From: Erigeron canadensis
Lineage: Eukaryota; Streptophyta; Magnoliopsida; Asterales; Asteraceae
DNA length: 64,000 bases
Direction: 5' to 3'
NCBI RefSeq assembly: GCF_010389155.1
Contig: NC_057763.1
Span: forward strand, 30,548,645 to 30,612,644
Shown: positions 49,620-61,881 of the stretch, piece after piece
Layout: every line of letters begins with the position of its first letter
Numbering within the stretch: the stretch's first letter is position 1
Program-made: the position numbers and the translations under genes
The notes under the pieces: generated by a model
The model's input: the letters and a program-made list of their open reading frames with translations, nothing else
Told to the model about the DNA's origin: nothing
Database searches by the model: none

Positions 49620-50476
49620 GCTCCCACTTGAGCTTGTAATGAATGAAAGTAATAACATTGGTTAGCGTCTAGCAACACGCCAATGCTCCCGAAAACATTT
49701 AAGTATAGTTTTAAACGGTTAAGGCATTTATTATCCCTTTGTTCAGATACCTTTGTTACATATGAATATGGATCAAGGTCATTTCATAATTTAACGATTA
49801 TGTTTCTCATTCAATAACTAATTAATGATTACCAAATATAATCGAGAACCATCTGGATTTATTTGGGCACGACCATGCAAACATCTTAATTATTCAAATG
49901 AGGGCGCCAATGGTATCATGCTTCAACTTTTAAATTGAAGGAACAAATCCTATATTGACTACATGTGTCAGTCATCATACTTCACGACGCTTTCTGAAAA
50001 TAGACCTTTATGTACCCCCTTACTCAGGTGAGTTAGAACTACATCTAGTAAGTGCGATTCATACATGCTGACCTACTTGTATCTTAAGTCAAAGGATCAA
50101 TAAAAGTAACCATTTACGAATTTCACTTAATGACGACGATCCATAAAGCGATAATTCGTTAGTGGGGTAGTCCGTTATGCATCCGCTATGGATATCATGT
50201 GAGTTTGGTGGAAACCATCCATTACATATTCCAAGAATATAACCAATCACTCACATTTGTCTTAATTTAATTATATTCCCATATAATTAACCGACAATGG
50301 ACAATTTAAAATATTTGATAAAATATTTAAAATATTAAATAAATATTCAAGGATTAAACATGCAAATATAGGACACAATTTAACATTAAATGAAATCAAA
50401 TATATCAAGTACTTTATTTCATTATGGAAAATATAAATTGTTTAACATCTCTTATCCAAATACCGAAACAACAAAT

Positions 50477-52922
50477 TTACATGAAATAACTAGCTAATTT
50501 AAGTCTTATGCCCTCGGCATGCCTTTCAAGCTTGGGCCTAGACAAAGCTTTTGTAAAAGGATCAGCTAAGTTAAAATCTGCGTGAACTTTGAGTAAATTG
50601 ATCTCCCCTAGTTCGATCTGCTCACGAACATAGTGATAACGTCTAGCATAATGTATGGCACCTTTCTGAACTCCGGGTTCGTTGGCAATGATTAATGCAC
50701 CAGTGTAATCACAGTACATATCATTGGGTAAGTCATTTGAGGGGATCACATTTAGCCCGCTAATGAACTTCCTTGTCCAGACTGCTTCCATTGCGGCTTC
50801 TGAGGCGGCAATGTACTCAGACTCTATTGCAGACATGGCAACTGTGGTTTTTAGCTCATAGCATTCCACCGTGCCTTCATTTAAATAATGAAGGCGTATC
50901 CCAACTGATATTTTGAATCATATTTATAAGTCTGAAATCCAACATCACAAGTTCTATTACCATTTGAATTTTTGATCGGGATTTCTAACATACACCAAGA
51001 ATAATTCTTTAGTAGCACACATGTACTTAAGAATATTCTTTACAGCAATTCAATGATCCTTTATAGGATTTTGTTGATAGTGGCTAACTATATTCTGCGC
51101 GAACTCAATATCAGGTCTAGTGTATCTTATCGCATACATAACAGATCCCACAGCCGAAACATAAGGGATTTTTCGCATACGCTCCACCTCATTAGGTGTA
51201 GAAGCACTGTTCTTGCTAGATAAATTAAGTCTTTCTTGCATGGGAACGAAACCACGCTTAGAATTCTTAATCTTGAAATGCTTCAAGATCTTATCAATAT
51301 AAGCATTTTGACTTAGTTTAAACAACCGCTTTGATCTATCTAGGTAGATCTTGATTCCAAGAATAAATGCCGCTTCTCCTAAATCTTTCATGGCAAAAAC
51401 ACTTTCCAAGATGGGATTTTACATCTTGCAACATTGGAATGTGTTTTCCTATGATCAATATGTCATCGACATATAAGATAAGGAAAGTAACATTACTCCC
51501 ACTAGCTTTGCGATATACACATGGCACATCGGGATTTTGAACAAAACCAAACTTTTTGATTACTTCATCAAACCGTTTATTTCAACTTCTTGATGCTTGC
51601 TTTAGTCCATAAATGGACCTTTGAAGCTTGCATACTTTGTTGGGATGTTTTGGATCAATAAAACCTTCCGGTTGATCCATATAGACTTCTTCATCCAAGT
51701 AACCATTTAAGAAGGTAGTCTTAACATCTATTTGCCATATCTCAAAGTCATAGTACGCAACTATGGCTAAGAGAATCCTAATAGCTCTAATGTCCGCAAC
51801 CGGAGAAAAGGTTTCATCATAATCAACACCGAAACGTTGAGTATAACCTTTCGCCATGAGACGAGTTTTATAGGTTTGTACATTTCCATCCATGTCCGTC
51901 TTCTTTTTGAAGATCCACTTACAGTTTGAGCATTTTGTGGAAGATTAACCAAGCTCCAAACTTGATTGTCTTTCATGGATTTCATTTCCACCTTCGTAGC
52001 TTCAAGCCATTTGTCAGATTCCGGATCTGATAATGCAGCTTTGAAATTCGGAGGCTCATCGAGATCTCCAACAACATCTTCTTCTACCATCATACATAGT
52101 ATTTCGGTAGGACGTCTTGTCCTTTCGGACCTACGAAGTGGAATCGCTTCATTATCATCGACTTGAGGTTCATCACTTTGAACATCCCCCCCCCCCAAGT
52201 TGATGATTGCTAGTATCTTCAGAAGGTGACACATCTTCCTCTTGAGTCTCATCAAGTTCTACAACCCTCCCACTATTCTCTTGAACTAATTTCTTTTCAA
52301 AGAATTCAGCATATCGAGCAACACGAACAGTGTTTTTGGCGGGATCATAGAAGTCCTAACCCATCGTTTCCTTAGGGTATCCGACAAAGATGCACTTAGT
52401 AGTTCTGGGTTCAAGTTTGTCAGGCATATCGCGCTTCACAAGTGCCTCACATCCCCAGACTCTTAAGTAAGACAAATTAGGGACATCACCATGCCATAAT
52501 TTATACGATGTCTTGTCAACCTTCTTGGTTGGAACCATATTGAGAATGCGTACAGAAGTCTCTAGAGCATAATCCCAAAACGAAAATGGGAGAGTTGTAC
52601 GGGTCATCATTGATCTTACCATGTCTAACAAGGTTCGATTTCTCCTTTCAGATACCCCATTATGCTGAGGAGTATAAGGAGGAGTAAGCTGTTGGACATT
52701 TTCACATGCTTTAAGATAATCCTTAAAATCTTGGCTTAAGTATTCACCACCTCGATCCGAACGAAGAATCCTGATGGTTTTACCGAGTTGATTTTCAACT
52801 TCATTTTTAAACTCTTTGAATGTTTCAAAGACTTCATGTTTATGTTTAAGCAAGTAAACATAACCATAACGACTGAAATCATCCGTAAAAGTTATAAAGT
52901 AGCTAGCTCCTTTCCTTGACAC
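50477..52922 (-). pseudogene. Broken copia pol (integrase, RT, RNase H)
   Basis: Fragments in order: integrase 52922-52356 with the D,D,E residues in DDFSRYG, SDRGGEY and NGVSERRN; connector and RT start 52255-51582 (VDYDETFSPVADIRAIRILL, DVKTTFLNGYLDEEVYM); RT core 51527-51336 with YVDDILI; RT end 51409-51050; RNase H 50869-50477 (AIESEYIAASEAAMEAVW, ending HAEGIRLKLASYFM). Frame changes between fragments and at least one stop inside the RT show it is inactive. Confidence 0.92.
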
Positions 52923-53009
52923 ATGTCTAAATGGGCCACATACATCGATATGTATTAGTCCAAGTAGTTCCTTAGCCCTCTCCGGTTTTATGCGGAAAGG
53001 GTATTCTTG

Positions 53010-53294
53010 TCATCTTGCCGAAAACACAAGACATGCATTTGTCATATGATTAATCATTTGATTGTAAGATCCCTTCACGTTGAAGTTTTTCAATGCTTTT
53101 CTTGCTAACGGTAATTCGAAAGACACACATTTATCAAACGATTCATCATTTGATTTGTAAGATCTCTTCACATTGAAGACTTTTAATGCGTTTCTTGCTA
53201 ATGATAATGCCGAAGACACGCATTTATCAAATGATTCATCATTTGATTTGTAAGATATCTTCACATGGAAGTCTTTAAATGCGTTTCTTGACAA
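53010..53294 (-). repeat. Triplicated segment in the gag-pre-integrase region
   Basis: Three tandem copies of about 93 bp (anchors 'catttgtcat' 53036, 'catttatc' 53128 and 53221) encode repeats around NDESFDKCVS and LARNALK. DESFDKC resembles the zinc-finger half of the copia gag-pre-integrase domain. One copy has a 1-bp deletion. Confidence 0.75.
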
Positions 53295-53399
53295 AAATTA
53301 AACAAGATGACAATGTCAAAGATAGAGTCCAAGTTAACTTGACTCTTTTGCTATTTGAATTATCATTTGAATCTCATCAACACTTATAATTCAGTTTAA

Positions 53400-54200
53400 G
53401 AAGATACTCAAAGAACTGGTTTAACCAACTTGCTTCTTCTTCTTGTTCAACTCAGCTAGATACTTAGGAAAATTCCTCTTCCAGTGTCTTACTATAGCAT
53501 AGTAATGACAAGACTGGTCTTTAGCCGTATGCTCCTTTTTCCAAAGGGTCTTTTAAGGTTTTGAGACTAAACACTTTGTTTTCTCTTACCTAAGTTCTTG
53601 CCTTTAGCTTTACGGTTGTTTTGCTTTTTAAACCATTCCCCCCTTGATCATATGAACTTGGGGTATCTCAGATTTCTTGAAAGGTTTTCTTCATACTCAA
53701 TCAACTTGATATGAAGTCCAACTATGCTATGCAAATTTGTAATTGTCTCTTATGCCTATAAGAATCGGCAGAAGAAATGCATAGTTTTAACCTTTCCATA
53801 ATGCTCAAAGTGACTCTTCATCTTGAGTACATGAGCACTCACCTGTTTCCCATACTCGTGTTCAAGTTATGGAGTGACTCAATTAACTCAAGTAATTCAA
53901 CTCCAACTTGTTTTCCGTACATAGACTTGAGTTATTTGATCATATCACACGGATTTTGCAATCCGAATTGCTTTTTGAAGCTCAGGAGACATGCTTCTAG
54001 CATCAAATAAGCAACCTCAATATGTCTATTGTACCGAGTAGTTTATGCTTCCAACTGCAAAGCAGTGACACTTGCATCAGGAATAGCGACATCTGAGTTT
54101 CAATGACACGGGTTTTCATTTCAACTTTTAGAACAATTCTCTATTGACAAAACAGTCCTTGAAATTGACTCCATCTTTATTAAAAAATCTTTATTTCGAT
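53400..54200 (-). pseudogene. Decayed copia gag
   Basis: Minus-strand pieces such as KSMYGKQVGVELLELIESLHN and a zinc-knuckle relic (SCHYYAIVRHWKRN, where the second Cys is Tyr and the later Cys is Phe) mark Gag. Stops and frameshifts interrupt it throughout. About 54200-55085 is untranslated leader and decayed sequence. Confidence 0.7.
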
Positions 54201-55086
54201 ATTGCTTATTCAAGTTTATATTTTCTCAAAAACAATTTTACATCACAATTTATATCACAATAAATATGCAAAATCATAAACTATAACTATTAAGCATGCA
54301 ACGAGTTATGGTAGGCCACCTAAACATGTCACTATGGTTTATTTATGTCTAAATTGGCTCCCCGTTCAAAGAAGAGGACCACATACATCAAGTCGCCTTG
54401 ATTGCGTAAGCCTTAAACACATACAAAACAAACAATTATCACATAATCACATAGTTGCTCACTGGAAATTCCAGTAGCTTCACGACCTGTTCATACCTGT
54501 TTCTGGTCTGATTCAGATTTCTACCAGAACCACAAAGTTTTAGCCCTATGTGTTGATCATCTACAGTTCAAAGCACGACCTCTAACTCATTACGGATTAA
54601 AAGATATGAATTTTTTAGTAAACTATCGCAAATCATAAAATTTACACGAAAAATTCACATAGTCACACAATTAGTTATCCAATTATCTAGCATAATTAAC
54701 CTTAATGATCAAGATTTCATATCAATATATCTAAGTAAGAATCATGAATGATTTGCATGAAAAATTCATGATTTTTACTTCTTTTTAACCATTAAAAATA
54801 AAGATACAACATATAATTACATGCAGTTTATCATATAAACATGCAATTAATCAAAACTTGGATTAGGAACCCTAAAAAAACTTTTTTTTATTTTTCTGGA
54901 ATTTCGAACCATATATATATATTTAAATAAAACCTTTTTCTAATTTAAATAATGTAATTAAATTACAAAATCAATTTAACAATTTAACTATATATATATA
55001 TATATATTCGAAAATTTATAAAGATCAAGAACCCTAACCCCCCTTCAAGTTTTGATTTATTGGTAATCAAAAAACATATATAGTAG

Positions 55087-55100
55087 GCTCGTGATACCAC
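55087..55100 (-). other. Primer-binding site (initiator-Met tRNA type)
   Basis: The minus strand reads TGGTATCACGAGCC directly after the 5' LTR, close to the TGGTATCAGAGC of most plant copia elements; one base is inserted. Confidence 0.85.
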
Positions 55101-55793
55101 TGTTGGGTTATATAACTATTATCAAATCAAATCACAAAGCACGCAACGGAAGACAAGATCTATGTAGTTTAACTAATTAACTAAGATAGAAAACGTGTAC
55201 CTTAAATTAGAGAGAATAAACAAGAAACCTTTATAATAAGGTTTGAATTAAACCTCTATACGATTGCGCACACAACGATGGAATGTATGTATGCTAGTAT
55301 TGATCATGAACCGAACAACCCTTTGTTCCTAGCTTTAAAATTGACCCAAACAAAAACCCGGAAACCCTTTTTCTTGATGTAGTTGATCGAACCAAAGAGA
55401 GAGGAGAAGAAGAGATTTTTAGGGTTTTAGAAAACCTAATGAACTGTGTGTAGAAAACAATTAGATTAGGCCTCTATTTATAGACTTAGGAAACTTGATG
55501 ACCAAGTTTAGGGATTGTGAATCCCTTGGATGACCGGCCCCCCCTCTAGACTATTCTAGAGAGTTTCTTAATTGTTTCCTAATTCCAACTCTTCTCCGTT
55601 AAGTCCGTTAGTTAAGTACCATTAACTATTAACTCTTTTAACGGACCTCCGTTAGTTTTTCGTGATCAAATTAATTAATAAATTACATTTAATATATTAA
55701 TTAATTATAGTTACATTCACGTTGAGGTGTGACCCCGTAGGCTTAAATACTTTCTGGACATACATTCATTTTACGTAATCATATTCTCTAACA
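55101..55793 (-). repeat. 5' LTR of the Ty1/copia element
   Basis: 693 bp, TG...CA ends, followed by target duplication CTATG (55794-55798). The minus strand has TATAAATAGAGG at about 55472-55483, the probable promoter. Confidence 0.93.
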
Positions 55794-56184
55794 CTATGTA
55801 TGTAACAAAACCATGATATATGCATGCATGGTGCTTATATACACAAAGTAGTAAGTATTTTGGGTGATACGTGATTTACATAAAACGATAAGCACCATGT
55901 ATATAAGTATCATGATACGTGATAAAGTAGTAACTGATATACAATAAATATCACTAACAACAATAAGCAGTCTTTCTACTTAGGTAAATGTAAGGTCTAT
56001 CTACATTTTAACCTCCTTCATACACTGTCGAAGTATTAAGGCTCAAAACCAATAAAAGGCGACTGAACTGTTTTTTTCTTTTTTTCTTGTACGTGATAAA
56101 GCAGTCACCATTATCATGGTGCTTATATAAAGTAGTAGTTTCTTTCGAAGGCGCTAAAATTGATATGAGTAAAATATGTATCTA

Positions 56185-56430
56185 TTTTTTTTAATAGGTG
56201 CGAATCGAAATCACAATGGATGGTCTAAAATATGTTGTTTTAACCATGTACACATAAGAGAGCCCACTTACCCAATATCTAGTAAGAGGAAAAACCCCTT
56301 AATATTCATTCAAAAACATGACAATATTTTAGGGAAAAATCTTCAATTCAAAGACTTGAACCTAAATCTCCACAAATCCAGCCCCTCGTTGAGAGACTTC
56401 CTTAACATTGAACTATTAACCCAATTGTTT
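56185..56430 (-). mobile_element. Diverged tRNA-derived SINE copy
   Basis: Same order as the SINE at 57701: box A-like TAGTTCAATG near 56410, box B-like GGTTCAAGTC near 56360, body phrases 'gagagcccacttacccaatatc' and 'gaggaaaaacccc', then a T-rich end at 56185. No clear target duplication. Confidence 0.55.
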
Positions 56431-57690
56431 TAATTCTTAATTAATTAATCCAACAAAATGTTACCACGTATTAAAATTTTCCTTTTGACATGCAAGGGTT
56501 GAAGTAACAAGCAACTAGATCGCAAAGTGTTCCAAACTTTTAGGTACCAACTACCAAGGTGACGCACGTGATCGACCATAAAAGGATTGTTGGAGTCGGA
56601 TTTAAAATTGAGATCTCACTTTGGAAGAATTCAATCCCTCAGTCCTTCACATAGCTAGATAACTTATCCCAATTGGAGTTTGTGATACGTTTATTTGAAG
56701 AGTTTCATTATTACATCTTTGGCATATATATCCACTATCATCTAACTCGTCAATAAATCCTTTCAATATCCGCTTTTACATACATCTTGATCGATGTTTG
56801 CAACGTAACACCAAAAAGTTGTATATATAGATTCGGATAGATCCCATACATCACAAAGTGTACCAATGTTATCTTCATAACTAATAGTGCGTTAACATAA
56901 AAAAGGTTATATGTCTATCTTATGGTGTACGTTAACACTTTTAAAAATATGAAACCTGTCTTCCAATTGGCCATCCGCCAACAAATAAGTTTGAGAGAGC
57001 TCCAAAAGTGGGTTGCCCCTCTAACTACAAACCAATATCTAGTGATGACTACTCACGATGTAATTGTAATTCCAATGGTCTTGACATTATATTTCCTTCG
57101 CAAATCGAACAAATGTTGCACATATTTATTTATGTATTTGAATATGTATATAATCATATATGCCATAAAATTAAGTAGGTGATCTTATACAATTATTTTT
57201 TATCATACGTAACAATATATACATTATATACTTATATTGTATAACTATATGGTGTATATATCATTATATATTACTGTTTTATGCATAATAAGAATATGTT
57301 CCGTAAATGATGGATTACTGTCATAAAATTAAAGTTTTTACCTCACCGAAGTATTGATATTAGTTAACATTGATTTCAGTGACTATAGGTCTATAGAGAC
57401 TTGTTATTATTGTTATTTAATGATTGACAGGAATATTAATTTTATTACATTTCTTTTTTTGAAAGGAATTTTATTACACTTTTAGTTGGAAAAAGCAAGT
57501 CGTCTCCCACTCCTTGACCAGTGACGTACCACATGAGGCCTAGGGATATGCATTTGCGTATCATGTAGGAAAAAAAGTTTATCTTATAAAAGTTTTTTCA
57601 ATTCTTTTAAACAATATCAAAACCTGGACCGGGATCATTTATAAAACTATGTAATTCAGTAATTGTAATATGTGCCTATATTTCTAGTAT
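56431..57690. other. Gene-free spacer
   Basis: AT-rich; no coding signal or delimitable repeat. Short frames here lack features. Confidence 0.45.
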
Positions 57691-57700
57691 TTCTTTAGTT

Positions 57701-58036
57701 TTTTTTTTTTTAAAGGTGAATTTCGCTGAAAACTTCGTGTCGCGATTCGACAGCGAGAGGTCTAGCATACGTTGTCTTAACCAGATCCGCGCTAGAGAGC
57801 CCCCTCGAAATAAAAATGCCTATTTCAAATACCCGATGGGGGAAAAACCCCTACTAATCCGCCCGAATGCACGATGATTAATAGGAATAAACTCTGCCCC
57901 TTCAGACTTGAACTTGGGGAAACCCTAGCCAAACCCTCATAAAGAGACTTCTTTATGTCCTTCCCAAGGCTTGAACACAAGACCTCATATATGGGGGGAT
58001 GGTCTTTTAACCATTGAGCTAATGCTCAAGGATTAC
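57701..58036 (-). mobile_element. tRNA-derived SINE with target duplication
   Basis: Direct repeats TTCTTTAGTT at 57691-57700 and 58037-58046 flank a 336-bp unit. On the minus strand it starts with a tRNA-like head: box A TAGCTCAATGG (58021-58011) and box B GTTCAAGCC (57976-57968), then a unique body and an 11-nt poly-A tail (T run at 57701-57711). Probably Pol III-transcribed when young. Confidence 0.85.
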
Positions 58037-58046
58037 TTCTTTAGTT

Positions 58047-59241
58047 AGAGTATATTTATAAAGGGAAGTGATATTAGTACCATATTAGTTGATTAATTTA
58101 TCACAATTATGGATCAATTGTGTGTACATTGTGTTGTAATATTTGTATTATATGGTACATTAATCAAATTCTGTGACACAAATTTCATTTCCATTTACAA
58201 AGGGTTTTTGACTAAGGATTTAAGGTGTTTATCAAAATCAATATCTTATTTCAATCGACATATATATATCGATCTCAATCAAAAAAAAATTAAAAAATTA
58301 AGAATTATTTAAGTTAGGGCCACAACTTTTGATGACCACAATTGACTTTGGGTTTCTACCCTTTTCTTTTTCACGTCATTTTGATACTTACGTAAAACTT
58401 CGACAAATCTCGGCTACGTCCTTGAAAGTTGAAACTGCCAACTAACATGGGGTGCTCTTGAGCTAGGCAACTATGCTTTTCCATGTTGGCGTTTGATTTA
58501 AAGTAATAAAGGACAATATAGCCCTTGAGCTAAAAGATAAAATGTGCAAACCACATTGGCAAAAATGAGAAAAGTGAAAAACAAATATACGGATTCCCAA
58601 AGAGTCACCATCAACATTGAATGTATTCTTAGATGATATTGATATTTTCATGTGGTGGTGCATGTATATATTCCATTTAAATTTTCGATGGCTTCGTAAA
58701 TATTCTTTCTACCCATCGCAACAAATGGTTGAAAAAGTTAGAATATTTGGGGTAAAGTTTCCTTTTTGGAAAGGTTGATAACAACAAACAGATAAAAGCA
58801 TATATTATAACTTTGTTAATAATAACTTCAAGAGTTAAACCTATAACTCTTATAGCGATATTGCTAATTGCAATTTGCAACTAAGGTTAAGAAATGTAGA
58901 CCTAAGACCATAATTAAGGTTTCCATATCAATCATAAGAGTGTTGTGATCTATGTCTATTCCAATTTCATTATTTGTTGTCATAATTCATTAACTTTATT
59001 CATGGATTGAATTATTTCGTATTAAAATCCCTTGACAGAGATTGATCAAAGCCTGTTTTGTTAGCACATGATGGATAAATCGATATAACCAGAAATGTTG
59101 AATGCATATTTCATAATTAATTTAATACTTGATCTAATTAATTGGAGCTAGTGACTAGTGATAATTAAATTATAACTTGGTCACATTAACGAACATGGGC
59201 ATACATAATCATGTAATTGATTATAAGTTCATAACAAAAAA

Positions 59242-59247
<6 letters not shown>
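58047..59247. other. Gene-free spacer
   Basis: No gene or element recognised. Confidence 0.45.

Positions 59248-59311
<64 letters not shown>
59248..59311. repeat. (TA)n microsatellite, about 64 bp
   Basis: Uninterrupted TA repeat preceded by 'acacacaca'. Very likely length-variable. Confidence 0.95.
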
Positions 59312-59312
<1 letters not shown>

Positions 59313-59354
59313 TTGAGATGAGGTAGTGTTTTGGTTAGAATTACGGAGTATATA

Positions 59355-59527
59355 TATGCAAAGGGCAATTATATATATATATATATATTCCATTTTACAG
59401 ACATAATTTCATATTTGTCTTAAATGTAAGTTTTTAATGCATAAATACAATACTTTTAAGGCATGCTTTAGACATATATGAAATTATGTCTATAAAATGA
59501 GACATAAATGAAATTGCCCTTTGCATA
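59355..59527. mobile_element. Foldback MITE
   Basis: Ends TATGCAAAGGGCAATT and its inverse enclose 173 bp with further pairing ('agacataatttcata' on both arms). The left arm holds a (TA)n expansion. Target duplication not resolved. Confidence 0.65.
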
Positions 59528-60051
59528 ATGGCATATGGTACTTGATTCAAAAATAAAATTATTACCCTTATTCTTTTTGGTTTTACAATACTCATATTTT
59601 CACGGTACTAGATTTCCTTGCTTTACCAAGTCTATGTATAATAGCTCTTCCAGATAAACGACAAAATTTTCTTTCACCCCTAACGTCTAACGATTGAAAT
59701 GTTGGAAAGAACTAGGATTGGAAAGTGTTGGATAACCTTTGAATCACTTATGGCATCATAAACAACGGTACACAGTTCTAACATAAAGCGAGGTATAAAG
59801 GACTAGACATAACATGTAAAGAATCTACAATAAAATTGGGATAATCTAATTGTTTGATCGATTCATTCATATTTGTAAACGTAGACAAGGGACTAAAATC
59901 TCTGTACAGTAAAGATTAATTGATCATAGATTAATTGGTACCGACATTATATATGAGTCCACAAGATAAAAACTGTACATAAAGTTACATGTTCAAATTG
60001 GTGGAGGCAAATGGTAAAAATACATCTTGTACTACATATGTGATAGATTAA

Positions 60052-60223
60052 GATCCTCTAAAGTTATTGTTAACTTCATATGTGAATTGAGATAATCTTG
60101 ACCTTTAGATTAAAATCAAAAGTTGAGATTTAAAGTTGATATTTGAATCTTGACTCTTGATTTTAATCCAAATGTCAAAATCATCAACTTCACCTATAAA
60201 GTTAACAATAACTTTAGAGGATC
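60052..60223. mobile_element. TAA-flanked foldback MITE (172 bp)
   Basis: Inverted ends GATCCTCTAAAGTTATTGTT, TAA at 60049-60051 and 60224-60226. The arms pair through most of the length ('cttgattttaatc'). Confidence 0.78.
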
Positions 60224-60226
60224 TAA

Positions 60227-61552
60227 ATTCATATATGATAATAGTGTTTCACCGGTCATGAGTTATGTGTGTGCATACCAATATAGTACATGAGACCAAA
60301 GGCTTTCACTAATTTACCTTTTATTTTTAAAGTAATTTCAAATGATAAAAGGCATGTATATAAAACCCCTTCCTCTTCGATTCATTTGTTAGTTTTTTTT
60401 GATCGAATTTGTTTGGAATCACTTTTGACTCATCATATAAGGATGAAACCATTCAATATAGGACCAGAATTCTCTCATATTATCTAACTTTAAACTATAT
60501 TGGTTTAATTGGGTTTGTGCTATAGCATAATAGATTTCAAAGAAAAAACTTCTACAAACTTGTTAGCCACAACGAACTCAAATTGTGGAGGAAATATCTC
60601 TTGTTTTTGAAGCCTAAGCAGTTGGATTGGCCTTCAATTCATTGATCATTGTAATTAAAAATAATTGAAGGCAAAGGAGTACAAAGGTAAATAAGAAAAA
60701 TTGTACACCTTTCGCTAACAAGGGTGGCTTCATATTAAACCAGTTCGAAACTTTTAAACCAAAAGACACCAACCAACAAAATTCTTTCTACTCCTTTAAG
60801 TAGGAATCCAATATATCGTTTTAGCTACTCGCCTACTCCTCAATTAACTAGCTTCTTGACATTTTTGTAAACATACTTCATTTAATTCAAACGAACGTTC
60901 ACCTCGCACTCTTCTATAATTTGTTATTTAGTTTTTTGTTTCGAACATTAATTTGTTATTTAGTTAATTAACTATAAAATCCATTACACAGTTGAGTAAA
61001 TGGCAATAAATGACCGATTGATATGATACTAAAATCACTAACACGAGTGTGATCGTTCCACAAAAAAAATGAGTAAAACGAATATTACTAATTACAAGTT
61101 TACAACCAAGTGTCGATGTTAAACTACATGACTGTTTCGATCGCTTAACACCCCCTTTTGTTGTATCATGATAAATTAAACTTCTCAATGGTTCCAAATT
61201 AGTATAGAGAATGGATGAACACATGGAAGGCACGTGCAAGAACAGGAAACGTGACGTGGGGCCAGAGTTAGGGGAAGCATCCACATGAAAGTGTTATTCC
61301 AATTTCCATTTGCATGTGGATTTTGTAAGAAACATATATGATCAGCTGCGGATGGGTGTACCGTAACTAAGCTGCACCAGCAACTCTTCCGCTCATTAGG
61401 AGGGGAGGATGCTTAAATCTCACGTTGTACTTCTCTGTTTTTCCGCTTCGCTGGGATATCACGTGCCTTTTCTCAGTACATACAGTATTACGGAGTATTT
61501 TTGAATTTTGATAATAACAATCATAAATACAATCCTTTTTTTCCAAAAATAA
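60227..61552. other. Gene-free spacer
   Basis: No coding signal. Near 61.23-61.26 kb lie CACGTG and TGACGTGG motifs (G-box/ABRE-like), but no gene is attached to them in this window. Confidence 0.4.
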
Positions 61553-61562
61553 AAATAAAAAA

Positions 61563-61881
61563 GGGTTTAGTGCCGGAATGCAATTAACTATGCCCAAAAA
61601 GTTATATTGTGTATAAACTAACGTTTTTTTTTTTATGCATAAACTTAATAAAAAAGTTTAAATCATGTAACTTTTTGTGACCGACCAATCAAAACCTTAC
61701 ACGTGGCCTGTTAAAAAAAATTTTTCTTTACACGTGGCAGCTCATATGAGTTGCCACGTATACACATTGCATGATTTGAATATTTTTATTAATAAGATTA
61801 TGCATACAATAAAAAAAAACGTTAGTTCGTGCACACTATAACTTTTTGGGCATAGTTTGTTTCATTTCGACGCACTAAACC
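61563..61881. mobile_element. Mutator-type MITE with 10-bp TSD
   Basis: AAATAAAAAA occurs at 61553-61562 and 61882-61891. Termini (G)GGTTTAGTGC extend into arms sharing 'aactatgcccaaaaagttata' and 'aactaacgtttttttt'. The core has 'ccaatcaaaaccttacacgtgg' and 'gttgccacgtatac', as in 40146-40400. The duplication is low-complexity, so slightly less certain. Confidence 0.77.

Larger units (their letters stand above)
48927..55793 (-). mobile_element. Ty1/copia LTR retrotransposon, decayed
   Basis: Order on the minus strand: 5' LTR, PBS, gag, integrase, reverse transcriptase, RNase H, PPT, 3' LTR; integrase before RT defines copia. The 5-bp flanks are CTATA and CTATG, a duplication with one change. 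Gag and Pol are broken by several stops and frameshifts, so no full polyprotein is encoded. A purine-rich PPT (AAGTGGGAG) abuts the 3' LTR at about 49620-49632. Confidence 0.95.

Noticed and set aside
51966..52166. Plus-strand frame inside the copia element
   Set aside because: Antisense shadow of the pol connector.
53777..54010. Plus-strand frame inside the copia element
   Set aside because: Antisense shadow of the decayed gag.
57968..58021. tRNA gene
   Set aside because: Box A and box B are present on the minus strand, but no cloverleaf can be drawn and the body continues 300 bp to a poly-A tail; this is a SINE head.
61230..61260. Stress-responsive promoter from G-box/ABRE-like motifs
   Set aside because: CACGTG and TGACGTGG are present, but no gene lies adjacent in the window.
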